Positions 46,120 to 56,189 of a stretch of 64,000 bases of DNA are shown in pieces. The first letter of the stretch is position 1, and every line of letters starts with the position of its first letter. The notes beneath the pieces were generated by a model that did not search any database, was not told the origin of the DNA, and saw only the letters and a program-made list of their open reading frames with translations. The position numbers and the translations under genes are program-made. This DNA comes from Heliocidaris tuberculata (lineage: Eukaryota; Echinodermata; Echinoidea; Camarodonta; Echinometridae): contig CM046848.1 in assembly GCA_025618425.1 (NCBI GenBank), positions 30,793,584 to 30,857,583 of the forward strand, in the 5' to 3' direction.

Positions 46120-49061
46120 CTCCACCCAAATCACCACCATCTTATGTTATGTTATGTTGTGTTCAAGCTTATGCATCATATAAAGAATATTGCTTAATAG
46201 ACTTGTAATTTTAAGTTTTTGAAGCCTGGTGGTTTATATTTCAGTCAATTAAAATGATTACCAGATTAGAGCCACTTCAAATGATAATTGCTAATTTTCA
46301 TGAACACTTTTAAAAGCAGACTAGTTGCAGAGCCATTACAAAACGGTAATTTCTACATGTTTTATTTATATATTAACAAAAAATGAAATAAATGTTGAAT
46401 TTGTCCTCCAGAATCTCGATGGGAGCGTGAGTTAAAAGAACGATCAGAGGCCTCTTTGAGTAAGATCACTTTTCAACCATCCATGGAATCAGATGTCTGC
46501 ATGCTGCAGTGTCTAAAAAAAATGGCTTGGACATCACTGCAGCAGCCAGCAAATGGTCACATCAGCCAAGACAGGTAATAATTGTTTATTATGTTTATTT
46601 CAGGGTACTACTAACTTAACCTATCCCGATTCTAAACCTAAAGTGAACACTAACCAATCAAGGGACCATTTTGATTTTTGACAGACACAGTACCGTAAAA
46701 CGGGGTGAATAGGAACACGGGTGACTCAGAACAAAAAGTGGAAAAGTTTTTCTTTGTACTTTCTTTTTCAAATTAATAATGCAAACTCATCTAATTTATT
46801 TTAGTTATGTACCATACACCTCTAGCTGTCCAATCACGAGTAACATGATGGGAATCAATTAATATTTACCCTGGTGTGGAATACAATAAGTTTTGAAATA
46901 TGTTTAAAATTGAGATGTGGTCAAAACTTTCCTTCTATCTTCAGACCTACTGAAGTAAATCATCAGATTTTGCATGAAGACCTCACAAATATGATCTTGC
47001 ATATCATTCCCTTGAAAGAACTTGATTGCAGTTGGTTTTATATTTTTTTCTTCATTTTTCTTATTTTAATTTTTTTTCCTGAATAACCAGGGTGAATAGG
47101 ACCAGACTGCCAAGCAGATATGATCTATACTTCCTGATGCCAAACATACCTAAAGAACCTCAAACACAGTAATAATGATATTTTAGATATAAATCGAGAT
47201 ATGAATAATACGGAAAAGCCTGAAAACTCATTGGCGTTCTTCAAACAGTCATTTCCAGGCCCCTAAGAACCCCGACACCCTGTTTGGCATAGTTTTGCAA
47301 ATATTATTTCACTCAGTAACTTATTAAATAAATTTAAAACAATCTAGACACGTTCCGAGTAGGATTATCCATTAAATACTCATGGGGGCCATTACATTAA
47401 TGAAATAAAAGTACCAAAATTCAAAATATAGTTTACTGATTCCCCTCCCCCCCTCCGCCCCCCTCCTTTGACCCAACAGTTATTGTTTACTACCAGTAAT
47501 ATACATATGCGATGCCCGTTTTTCCCTATTATTTCTGTAAGCAAGCAGCTCTAAAGCCAGGATGCAAACAGTATTAAAACCAATTTCCGTTGCACTAATA
47601 CATGGTACCGTTTTGATGTCTGTAGTGATTTCAGAGATATGCGATTGTCATTCAAATTTATGATAATGCATTCTGATGCTTCTGAAAGCATTGTCTTTTT
47701 TTTTTTTTCAATTTAATCTAAACCCTTTCCACAATGAATTTTGGTTTCTTGGTATACAAGTAACAGTTTAAAGCATATATATTTTTTTTACTTAATCTAA
47801 ATCCCTTCCACAATGAACTTTAGTTTCTTGGTATACAAGTAACAGTTTAAAGCATATATATTTCACAATTTTCCATTCTGTTCCAATTCACCCTGATATT
47901 GAGGTGAATAGGAACAGTCACAAAATTCCATTTAAAAATTAAATCTGATATTTTTGAAATTTTTTTCATGTCAATAGAAAGGTCACATGAATGGACATTT
48001 GATGGCGTCAAAATAGTTACCACTGGCAATGGAATGAAAGTGATGTAAGGCAAAGTATGCAAAAGGTGCCCCCCACTTCCATTGTCCGAGCACAACGCTC
48101 CACAGCCTCTAATACCATATGATAGCATAGTAGGACCAATGGTGTATCACTGCATGTGTCTGTGATACCCTGATCCCATCTATTATAACTCCTAAAAAAA
48201 AATTTTTTTAAATAAAAAATTTCTGTCATTTAAGTTTGATACTTTCTTGTTCCTATATTATCATACTTTACAGTGATGCCCCATTTAAAATGATTATGTA
48301 ATCATAGAATGTAGTAAGTGGGTACCTGGTAGGATTTATTCCTTGAAAGCTCCGAGTTTTACGGTTGCCGAAGCTAAAGCCAGGGTAATAATATCCAAAG
48401 AGAGACGTTACATCATAATGTGATATGCGCTATACAAGAACTAAATATTATTAGCATTATATGCAGTGCACTTGAATATGAGGCCAGGTCAAAAGTGAAG
48501 TGTTGCAAATTGCATTGTTGTTGTCAACAGTAAATTCTCCATTTCTTTAGATGATGGATTGTGTTTTGAATGATAATTTCAAAATTTGTCAATTTTTCAT
48601 CTACCTAACTCATCAAAGTTCAGATTTAAAATTGAAAAATTTCATCAGGAATAACTAAATCATTAGGAATTACTTCTTGACACATCCAAAATGCAGGGGT
48701 GCATACCAATTATCTGACATTTACGATGTGGTGATCTCCAAAATGAGATCTTCTGGCGATTGAAAAACTTGCAGCTAATTACCAGAACCCATCAGAGGAA
48801 GATGGTTAAACCACAGACATTGAAACTGTCTTTGGTAAATACATATTGGATGTATCGCAGAACTAATTCCTAATGATAAATTGCATGTTTATTCTTCCCT
48901 CTTCTCCTTTCAGGGATCAAGGCTTTGAGGATGATGACTCGGACCTTGATACCTTTGTTGATCTCATGTCATTCCCAGATGTCTTCATGACGGAGAAGAA
49001 AGACAGACCTTCTTTTCGCAAAGTGCCTTCAAGTGAAATAAAAATTTTGAATGGTTCTTGA
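38746..49061 (+). CDS. Large multi-repeat lysine-rich protein, unrecognised
   Basis: Five-exon model: 38746-43726, 44079-44153, 44727-45977, 46412-46574 and 48914-49061; 6618 coding bases, 2205 residues. All four introns are GT-AG; the first three are phase 1, the last phase 2, and every junction keeps the frame. The start ATG has A at -3 and an in-frame stop just upstream (38725). Exon 1 holds seven ~140-residue modules (residues ~66-1035), then a short-repeat acidic array (~1272-1482), then a non-repetitive segment around CHEDTAPSILKDLDKCPTII that looks globular. Exons 2 and 3 are K/E-rich. The C-terminus (exons 4-5) is non-repetitive and ends in an acidic patch, DDDSDLDTF. Modules share a core with FVSPGK (proline-directed kinase type) and RRRTVSM (basophilic kinase type). 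I do not recognise the family. A nuclear, phospho-regulated scaffold is an inference from charge and motifs only. Confidence 0.8.
38941..41850 (+). repeat. Coding array 1: seven ~140-residue modules
   Basis: Unit starts are at about 38941, 39361, 39781, 40201, 40627, 41044 and 41491, with spacings 420, 420, 420, 426, 417 and 447, all multiples of three. Units 1-3 are nearly identical at DNA level. Units 5 and 6 share about 240 bp (40865-41105 and 41312-41552) with a single difference that I can see. Each unit has an acidic stretch, a Ser/Lys patch, the FVSPGK-like motif (SPVK in unit 6), a SxxGLDxIH helix-like stretch, a TVSMTT-type motif and a K-rich end. Confidence 0.95.
42550..43200 (+). 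repeat. Coding array 2: short acidic repeats
   Basis: About a dozen diverged units of roughly 15-25 residues built on D(S)PRDIEDMQKLEGNTHHGIP and PRNIEDLQKL themes, arranged in a higher-order repeat of about 60 residues. The period is a multiple of three, so a second plus-strand frame (42647-43192) is also open; that frame is a shadow. Confidence 0.85.
43727..44078 (+). other. Intron 1 of the repeat-protein gene
   Basis: Begins gtaatt and ends ccaaatatag, phase 1. No repeat or other gene is seen. Confidence 0.75.
44079..44153 (+). CDS. Exon 2 of the repeat-protein gene
   Basis: 75 bases, symmetrical phase 1-1, encoding a lysine-rich 25-residue segment that begins D-A-A-K and ends K-K-K-G. 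Exon 3 begins D-A-S-K, so exons 2 and 3 may stem from a duplication. Being symmetrical, it could be skipped without a frameshift. Confidence 0.7.
44154..44726 (+). other. Intron 2 of the repeat-protein gene
   Basis: Begins gtaggt and ends accaaatgcag, phase 1. It contains a MITE-like element (44261-44453). Confidence 0.75.
44261..44453. mobile_element. MITE-like element, cagtggcatagc family, copy 2
   Basis: cagtggtgtagc at the left and gctgtgccactg at the right are diverged inverted ends matching the family seen at 1228-1411. The interior pyrimidine-rich tract and the ggatgaaaggg block are similarly placed. It sits within intron 2. Confidence 0.5.
44727..45977 (+). CDS. Exon 3 of the repeat-protein gene (K/E-rich)
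   Basis: 1251 bases, phase 1-1, encoding about 417 residues that are mostly Lys, Glu and Thr. The tail (GRLKIISGPITGAARKRN) is less biased. Because purines dominate the plus strand, two minus-strand frames of about 350 residues are open here; they are hydrophobic-looking artefacts. Confidence 0.8.
44985..45890 (+). repeat. Coding array 3: K/E-rich 48-52 residue units
   Basis: The block ggaaagagacaaacaagg occurs at 45141, 45297, 45453, 45597 and 45741, giving periods of 156, 156, 144 and 144 bp, with more diverged units before and after. All periods are multiples of three. The protein unit is of the type KETNKEAEKEIQKPTRLKTK and is probably a charged single helix or coiled coil. Confidence 0.9.
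45978..46411 (+). other. Intron 3 of the repeat-protein gene
   Basis: Begins gtatgc and ends ttgtcctccag, phase 1. It contains a poly-C run of about 40 bases. Confidence 0.75.
46078..46116. repeat. Poly-C run
   Basis: About 39 consecutive C, the longest homopolymer in the window. Its exact length is likely unreliable in any assembly. Confidence 0.95.
46412..46574 (+). CDS. Exon 4 of the repeat-protein gene
   Basis: 163 bases, phase 1 to phase 2, encoding a non-repetitive segment that starts ESRWERELKERSEASLSK. Its mixed composition with Trp and Cys suggests a small folded or binding region, unlike the low-complexity exons before it. Confidence 0.75.
47709..47862. repeat. ~80-bp tandem duplication
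   Basis: ttaatctaaa...tccacaatgaa...gtatacaagtaacagttt...gcatatatatt occurs at about 47713-47787 and again at about 47793-47862 with a few substitutions. It is intronic. Confidence 0.85.
48300..48455 (+). mobile_element. SINE-like element, copy 2
   Basis: Shares gggtacc...ctaaagccagggtaataat with the minus-strand element at 20705-20895 and ends in gcgctatacaagaactaaatattatta, a typical tail of small retroposons in deuterostomes. Intronic. Confidence 0.55.
48914..49061 (+). CDS. Terminal exon of the repeat-protein gene
   Basis: 148 bases from the acceptor ctcctttcag to the TGA at 49059-49061. It encodes an acidic patch (EDDDSDLDTF) followed by a short hydrophobic/Phe-rich stretch, reminiscent of a short acidic-hydrophobic interaction motif. 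The function is not known. Confidence 0.75.
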
Positions 49062-50078
49062 GCAACTCACAGTTGTTTGCTTTGTCGAGATCCATAAGGT
49101 AATACATGTATAACATTGCACCGAGATTGCAGGTATCTATGCTTAGAGAAAAACAACCCAGATCTTGCAGCCTTATTAAATCACCTTTCATTCCTGAATG
49201 TATATGTTACCAAATGTAGAAATGAAAAGTGAAAAAGATGTTGCCTTGTTGTCTTGAACCAACCATAACTTTTAGTTTTTCTGTTTTTGAAATCTCTGTC
49301 AAATCTTTGCATTGGAATTACTGGCTTCTTAGAAGTCATCTGTAACAAGAATCAAGCAAAGGATAATACTGTTATCTCATACCTGTGACACTTCTAATTA
49401 TTATTTTGCCTTTCAGATACTAGCCAAACCAAGTACCTGTAGATATTTGTCAAGTTTCTTTTTAATCAAAGCCATGATACATGTATACAGCCATTATACA
49501 TTTAAAATGTAAAAATATTAAAAGGTTAGGTTTTACATCTTTATTTTCTTGGGTGTTAATTTTATATTATGTTGAATATGCATTGATTCCAACCAAAATG
49601 ATTCTCACCTTGTCAAGAGATATTGGGCTCCTTTTTTTCTTGTCCCCCCCCCCCCCCCGCCCCTTAAGAGTGCAAGTTAGTACGAAGGTTGATTGGTTTC
49701 TCAAGTTTTTGCCACATTCAATGAATGAATGAAGTGTATTACAGAGGTGCTAGTGGAAAGTTGTCCGTCAAAAGTTGTTGGTTTGTGGTTTTATATATTG
49801 ACCCAGGAGAAGCGAAAGGGGGGGGGGGGGGCAAGGGTTGTTACCAAGGTTTTATAAAACATGGTTGATGGTTATCAAGTTTAAATATTGAAAACTGTTA
49901 TTTCTCACTCTGTTACAATGGAATTGCTCATACAGGCTTTAAATTCCACATGGACATGAACTTATTAGATCTTGTGTTTTTAGTCCATTTACTGGGATGT
50001 TCATAATCTTGGGTACCATTATGACATATGATCTGTGTATGCATCACCATCTCACTGAGTAAGTATGCAAAGTATTAG

Positions 50079-50084
50079 AATAAA
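50079..50084 (+). terminator. Candidate polyadenylation signal
   Basis: AATAAA about 1.0 kb after the repeat-protein stop; a second is at 50216-50221. Either may end the transcript. Confidence 0.4.
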
Positions 50085-50215
50085 CCAAGTTTGGCAAACG
50101 GTTACATTTCATACTGATACGTTATCTTTATAGTACAATGTCAGATGAAAGTATCATCAAAATGTACTGTACAAATACATCAAGGATCAGTGACATAAAT
50201 ACAGGAACTACATGA

Positions 50216-50221
50216 AATAAA
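50216..50221 (+). terminator. Candidate polyadenylation signal
   Basis: AATAAA in the context tgaaataaaag. It is the second signal downstream of the repeat-protein gene. Confidence 0.4.
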
Positions 50222-50368
50222 AGATATGGAAATTTGATACATTGCTGTTTTTGTTTTATTTCTCCATGGATACCCTTGAGTGAGAAAAACCATGGAGAGA
50301 AATTCTTTCACACTTACATTGTGTAAGTCAAGAATTGAGTTGATGGAGATAGATAATTAAAGAGGGGC

Positions 50369-50370
<2 letters not shown>

Positions 50371-50405
<35 letters not shown>
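50371..50405. repeat. (GA)n microsatellite
   Basis: A pure GA tract of about 35 bp. Degenerate AG-rich sequence continues to about 50545 and creates minus-strand low-complexity frames. Confidence 0.95.
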
Positions 50406-50408
<3 letters not shown>

Positions 50409-50742
50409 ATAAAGTAGTATGGGGAGATGAAGTGAAATAAAAGAGATAAGTACTAAGGGACAGAGAAATAAATATATGTGTATAGAGAGAGAGAGATAGA
50501 TAAAAAGATATACTGTAGAGACAGAAGAGAAATAGAGAGAGAACAATTGTAAAAAAGAAATGAAAGCAAAAGAAAAAGACAAGAAAGGAATGAAAGAACA
50601 AAGAAGAGGCTGTCCCTGAAAGGAAAATTATAGGATCTTCAAAGCAAAGAAAATATGCATTTTCCCTTGTTCTTGTTCATCTTGATTCTTTCTTTTTCTC
50701 CTCTATTAGGTACAGGATATATATAATCTTGCGATTTTCCTT

Positions 50743-50909
50743 GTACAGTTAACTTTGCATAAGTCAAATCAGTTGGGACCACAAAATAGTTTGACTTATG
50801 CAAAATTTGACTTGGGGGGAAAATGTAGATAGCACATGTTTTTCATAGTTTGGTTCAAAATTTTGATTCCTCTTATGGAAAATTTGACATATGCAGAGTT
50901 AACTGGTAC
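50743..50909. mobile_element. Foldback element
   Basis: gtacagttaactttgcataa at the left, with a diverged inverse ending agttaactggtac at the right. Internal tttgacttatgcaaaatttgac copies are inverted as well. Confidence 0.65.
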
Positions 50910-51271
50910 ATCTCTTCAAACCAATGAGTTGTCCTTTTCTGCTTCTAATTGTTAACACAATCACAAGGATTTTCCACAAAAAATATCAACCTAAGGCAAT
51001 TTCAATAGCTTTGTGCATCACCTTTTAAAACATGTGAACCATGACGTGGAATCCAACATGATTTTCTATTGGAAATACAATGAAGTATCAAAATTTCCTT
51101 GGTTGGATTTCTTGAAAGTCTTTGAGATTCTGTTTATATCACCTTTCATTCTCCATTATCTTGCCTTCTCTTAGTCATTCTGCATTTAACACAGCCAAGT
51201 GGAGGATCCAGGGGGATAGGGTTCTCCACAGGCACCTTCAGACCAAAATCTGCCTCTTCACCCCTGTGCTC

Positions 51272-51302
<31 letters not shown>

Positions 51303-51831
51303 AAAGAAAAAAAAGAAAAGAACACTGTATTTGCTTGTCAGAGATTTGGGACACTAAAAGTATGCCCCTCAATCAAAGAATCCTGAATTCGCCACTGCAG
51401 CCCATTATCTCTCAGGAATATCTTTCTTTCTCTCTCTCTCTCTCCCTCTTAAGTCACCAGTGACCTGGTCCTTTCCATGCACACCTCTTGTTTTACTAGC
51501 TTTGCTAGCAAATTTATCGTCTATATTATCTGCTTATTCCTATCCCCTTAAAACCCATGTACAGTATTGGTAAGTCTCTTAATGAAGTTGTAATATTTCT
51601 TGAGTTTCTAAAAAAGCTGCAAGTTATACCACTATATGAGAGATGAAAAATAATCTGAAAACTCTTATTGCATAAATAAATCAAACTTTTCTCTATCCGA
51701 AAGACAAACCTCATTTCCTTATTCTTGTTTCACTCGCCATTACTGTACATAGCCTGCTGATAACATCCCTACAGTACAATACTAGCAAAGAAATACATGT
51801 AAAGAAGGCAATCATGTAACTTTCATAAAAT

Positions 51832-51837
51832 TTTATT
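51832..51837 (-). terminator. Candidate polyadenylation signal for OGG1
   Basis: AATAAA on the minus strand, about 500 bases past the OGG1 stop. Confidence 0.4.
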
Positions 51838-51912
51838 ACAAAAGTATAAAATAGGTCTGGGTGAAGAAATACAAGGCTAGTTTTTGACAATTTTGTCATG
51901 ATTTACACATCA

Positions 51913-52162
51913 TTAACCCCTACCATGCCGTGGGCGGCAAATCCCGCCCCAAAATGTGAGTGTTGAATATTTCGTTTAGGCTCAGAATGGCTTGAAAATA
52001 CCTCCTCATGCAGAAACCTGTGCCTTCAATATAATGTTTATTGCTATGAAATATATCTTTGCTCAGTTTGCTCAAGAAAAAAACTCACTGAAAGTTAACA
52101 TTTAACTCTTGAAAGTTCATTTTTGACAATTACTCAAAAGTCTGGTGGCATGGAAGGGGTTA
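51913..52162. mobile_element. MITE-like element, ttaacccctaccatgcc ends
   Basis: ttaacccctaccatgcc at the left and ggcatggaaggggttaa at the right are inverted with one or two mismatches around a ~215-bp non-coding body. It probably lies in the OGG1 3'UTR. Confidence 0.75.
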
Positions 52163-52334
52163 AAACAATGTTTGCCTAGAGCACGACCAAATACAAAAAT
52201 GGTATAGTCACCAAAGCTGAAAGTCAATATAAACTGGGTGATTTCTCATGAAGGCTTAAGGATTTCAGAGACCATAACTTTGTAGAAGTAGAAATAACAT
52301 GATGTGGTATTAAAACTGAAGATGAAGAACGATG

Positions 52335-55300
52335 TCATCTGAGAGAAAGACTACTTGGTGCCTCCTTCTTGCCCGGTTTCCTGGTGTTTTGTTCTTCCTG
52401 CAGAATTCAAAGTTATGAAAAAAACAAAAAGACCCCAACATCAGGACAGTTTATGAACTCAAAACTGGTTTTACACTATATCATCATGATAAGATGCAGA
52501 GTAGATGTATATAAATATATAATTGGTACTTTTTTAGCTAAACTGACTAGGCTATGGTGAATCCATGAATTTATATCTTACAATGCATCGATTGACAAAT
52601 TTCTGTTTTTAGGGGCTCTTCCACTGTATCTGAGTTTAATATGGATCAAGAAAATAATCTTACCTTTTTACTCTTTTTACCCTCTGGTTTAGTGCTGGAT
52701 GATTCTTGAAATTTCTTGAGATCTGCACTGAACAAGACCTAGAGGAAATATAAGAAGAAAATAAATGAAAAGGAATATTCCAATACAAGTAAATTCTTAT
52801 TAATACTGAAACTTCTGTCTGGCATTGTAGCTATTACGTATAAAACATCTCTCGTCACTGCTTCTGTAATTGTGTGGGTTTACTTACAGTAATAATAATA
52901 ATAATAATAATAATAATGGTGGCTTCTTGTATTGCGCTCAGGTCCGTCACGCTGTGATGCTTATGGCGCTCCAACATTAAAGACAAATTAGCATTTTAAA
53001 AAATGTGATTATTTAAATGTTTTTTTCTCAGTGAAATTAAACTTGATCCTTTATGACCTAAACTGCCATACTATTGCTCCATAAACTACCCAGAACAAAA
53101 AAAAAAACAACAAAAAAACAACAAAAAAATCCACACAATTTTATCCTTCATGTACTATAACAGATATCAGAAATTTTTTCTGGCATTCTTAGAGACTTCC
53201 ACCTTCCTGTCAAACTCACCGAGTGTGCCCAGCCAGCATATTCACCAAATAGCTCTCTGAAGAAATCTCCAATCTGACGATAGGTGCGATCTGTCAGGGT
53301 CTTGGTCTTCTGCAGTGTGTGTATGTAGTCTCTGGATGCTATCTGCCAGACATGGGTGTCTACTGGTATGGCTCCTCTCTTGTCTAAGGACATCAAACAA
53401 ACGCAATCTGCAACCTGGACAGTGAGGAGCGATGAAGTTGATGTTGATCTTCATTTAACCTGATTGCTATATTTTTGTACATGTGGGTAAGCAACAAGGA
53501 AACCTATGGCTTTCAGTCCTATTTGAAAGACTATGTACATGTGCATTAGATGAATAACTGTAACTAATATGTACAGGTGCACCAATCTTGGTTTCAAATG
53601 AAGGATCTCCCCATACCAACATCACTGCTCTAACTACTAAGCCATTTTAGTGATTAAAAAATATGATATAATATGAAAACTTGGCTTATTTCAATCAAGA
53701 TTATCTGCTATATTAAGTCATGAAATAGTAGACAGGAACATTTTAATGTCCATACAATAAAATTCAAGAAATTAACATTGAATGCTAAAAAATCACAGAT
53801 GTCAATCCCAGACAAATGCATTTGATAGAAACATAGTGGGATAAATAGCAAAGTACTGTAACAGTAGAAATTTTCACGCGATCAATTTTTCGCGCTCGGC
53901 CCAGTAAGGTGAATTTCACGTGTTTTTAATTTTGGTGACGCATTAGGCTCATGGGCAAAAGAATATACAAATAAAAATATTTGTGTTTTTATTTTCGTGC
54001 AAATTTCATGCCACGTGAAATGCGCGAAAATTTCCACACCGCAAAATATTCCACGTTTACAACATTCACAGAACTTAGATGTTCTCTGTAGGTTTCCATG
54101 GTGAGTGAGTATTCACAATTGAAGGTTTTCGGTAACACCATGTGGGAGCCTCTGTGAAATAAATGGACAGGAATCTGCAGCACAAATCAATTGCAAATTT
54201 AAAGCTGAAATAAGGTAAGTTATAAAAAAAATATAGGCTACAGAACTGTAGAATGACCAGGGGGTGTTTCATAAAGCTGTTCGTAAAGTTACACATGAAT
54301 TTACGAATGACTTAAATATGACAAGCCAATGGGATGCTCAATCATTTTTAACTGCATTTACAAAAGTTGAACTGTGTAGATGTAGATTAACATTTTTATT
54401 ATAACAAACATTTTTAAAGCAAAGCATATTTTTTGCCATAATTTAATTAAGGTTATTGGAAATAAAGTCACACTTTGTTAAAACATCTTTGGGCATCCTG
54501 TCTGGCATTTCATATTCAAGTCGTTTGTAAAGTCAAGCGTAACTTTATGAACAGCTTTATGAAACACCCCCAGGACTTGTGACCGATCATCTAAAACCTA
54601 CCATACCTTGTCCAATACTCCTGCTCTTTCAGTATACGTTATTTTGATCAAGTTGTCATATTTTTGTACACAACCAAACCAATTAAACATAACAAAATGG
54701 TAATTCTTATTTCAAACTACTTTGTCAATGACTACAAATAGATGCTCTAGAAGTACAGCTTCACTACCACAACTCAATATTTCCTTCCGAGAGAAAACAT
54801 GAGCCTCACCTTTGCCCCAACACCAGGAAGCTTCATCAATTCTGAATGAGCTTGTAGATAGGGTTGGTCCCTGAGACCCCTCAACCAGTCTTCACCTCCC
54901 AGGTCTCTCGTCACCATCTGAGCCGACTGACTGATGAACTTTGCCCTGTATCCAAATCCCATCTTCCTTAGTGTTTCCTCTACGCCTTTGCCACTCAAAG
55001 CTGCCAGGGAAGGGAAAGAGTGCCATGAAACACCATCTAATACTGCCACCTGGAGTGTGATAAGGCAAAGTCTCTGTAAGGACTTCAAAGAGATGTGTTG
55101 GGAATTTCTGGACTGTACTTCACAATAAATGGACAGGAATCTGCAGCACAAATCAATTGCAAATTTAAAGCTGAAATAAGGTAAGTTATAAAAAAAATAT
55201 AGGCTAAGCGAGTGATTTAACTTAGGTTAAAACATTTTTTTTTAACGTGTCCTGGAAACTTTATAAATTATTTCAAATTTTCAATACATGAAATACTATA

Positions 55301-56142
55301 CATCATTATTTGTATGTAGGGTTTTCAGGAGACGAGAAAAATTGGCGTATCTCATTGTTTGTGCAAAAGTATGCGGATGACCGTGCAATTTTAAAGCAAT
55401 ATCTCATGGTTTGTGTAAAAGTACCCGGATGAGCATGCAATATATCTCCATATCTCATGGTTTGGGGGTGCACGTGACGCGTAAAAAAGTGAATACGCGT
55501 TTAAATACGCAAAGGAGACAATGGGTGTATGCGCGCAGCCCTTGCAAGAAGCTTGGGTAAGGACAAAGTAATGTTTTTATACTAGTGTTCTATGTTGAAG
55601 TCAATACAAAAACATAAGGGCATGTAATGGTGAAAATTGAGGAACTAGATTTCATACAGTTAATAATAATAATATTAAATGGATTTTCTTTCTTGGGACA
55701 CAAGGGTATATCGCACTCGCTTTGAAAATATTTCACTCGTCTCGCCGACTCGTTAATATACTCATCAGCTCGTGCGATATACCCTTGTATCCCACTCAAG
55801 GCCATTCAATATTGTACAAATATATTTTGTATGTGAAATATTAAACGTTTTAGCAAGAATGATGAGATGGAGATCTACAGAAAGAGACAGAGATAGAGAG
55901 ACAGAAAGCTGAAAAATTGTTACTTATAAATGAATAAAGGCAAGAGCGAGTCATTGTTACTTACACTGTACGTTAAAAGTTAAAACATTTTTTCTTTAAA
56001 GTGTCCTGGAAACTTATTTCAATACATGAAATACCATGTAATATTTTTGGTATGTGAAGTATTAAAAGTTTTGGTAAGGATAAAGAGACACAGAGAAAGA
56101 GAGAGACAAAGAGAAAGAGAGACAGAGAGAGAGAGAAGAGAT

Positions 56143-56189
<47 letters not shown>

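Larger units (their letters stand above)
46575..48913 (+). other. Intron 4 of the repeat-protein gene
   Basis: 2.3 kb beginning gtaata and ending ctcctttcag, phase 2. It includes ggggtgaataggaac motifs in both orientations (46700, 47094, 47885-47915) suggestive of a decayed inverted-repeat element, a ~80-bp tandem duplication and a SINE-like element. No separate gene is seen. Confidence 0.65.
49062..52334. other. Convergent intergenic region / 3'UTRs
   Basis: Lies between two convergent genes. Plus-strand AATAAA signals at 50079 and 50216 suit the repeat-protein gene, and a minus-strand AATAAA at 51832-51837 suits OGG1. Also holds poly-C (49646-49658), a GA tract (50371-50405) and two foldbacks (50743-50909, 51913-52162). 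No additional gene is seen. Confidence 0.6.
53415..54809 (-). other. OGG1 intron 3
   Basis: 1.4 kb, phase 0, with donor AAG|gtgagg right after the catalytic Lys codon. It holds two foldback elements and one copy of the 83-bp direct repeat. Confidence 0.85.
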
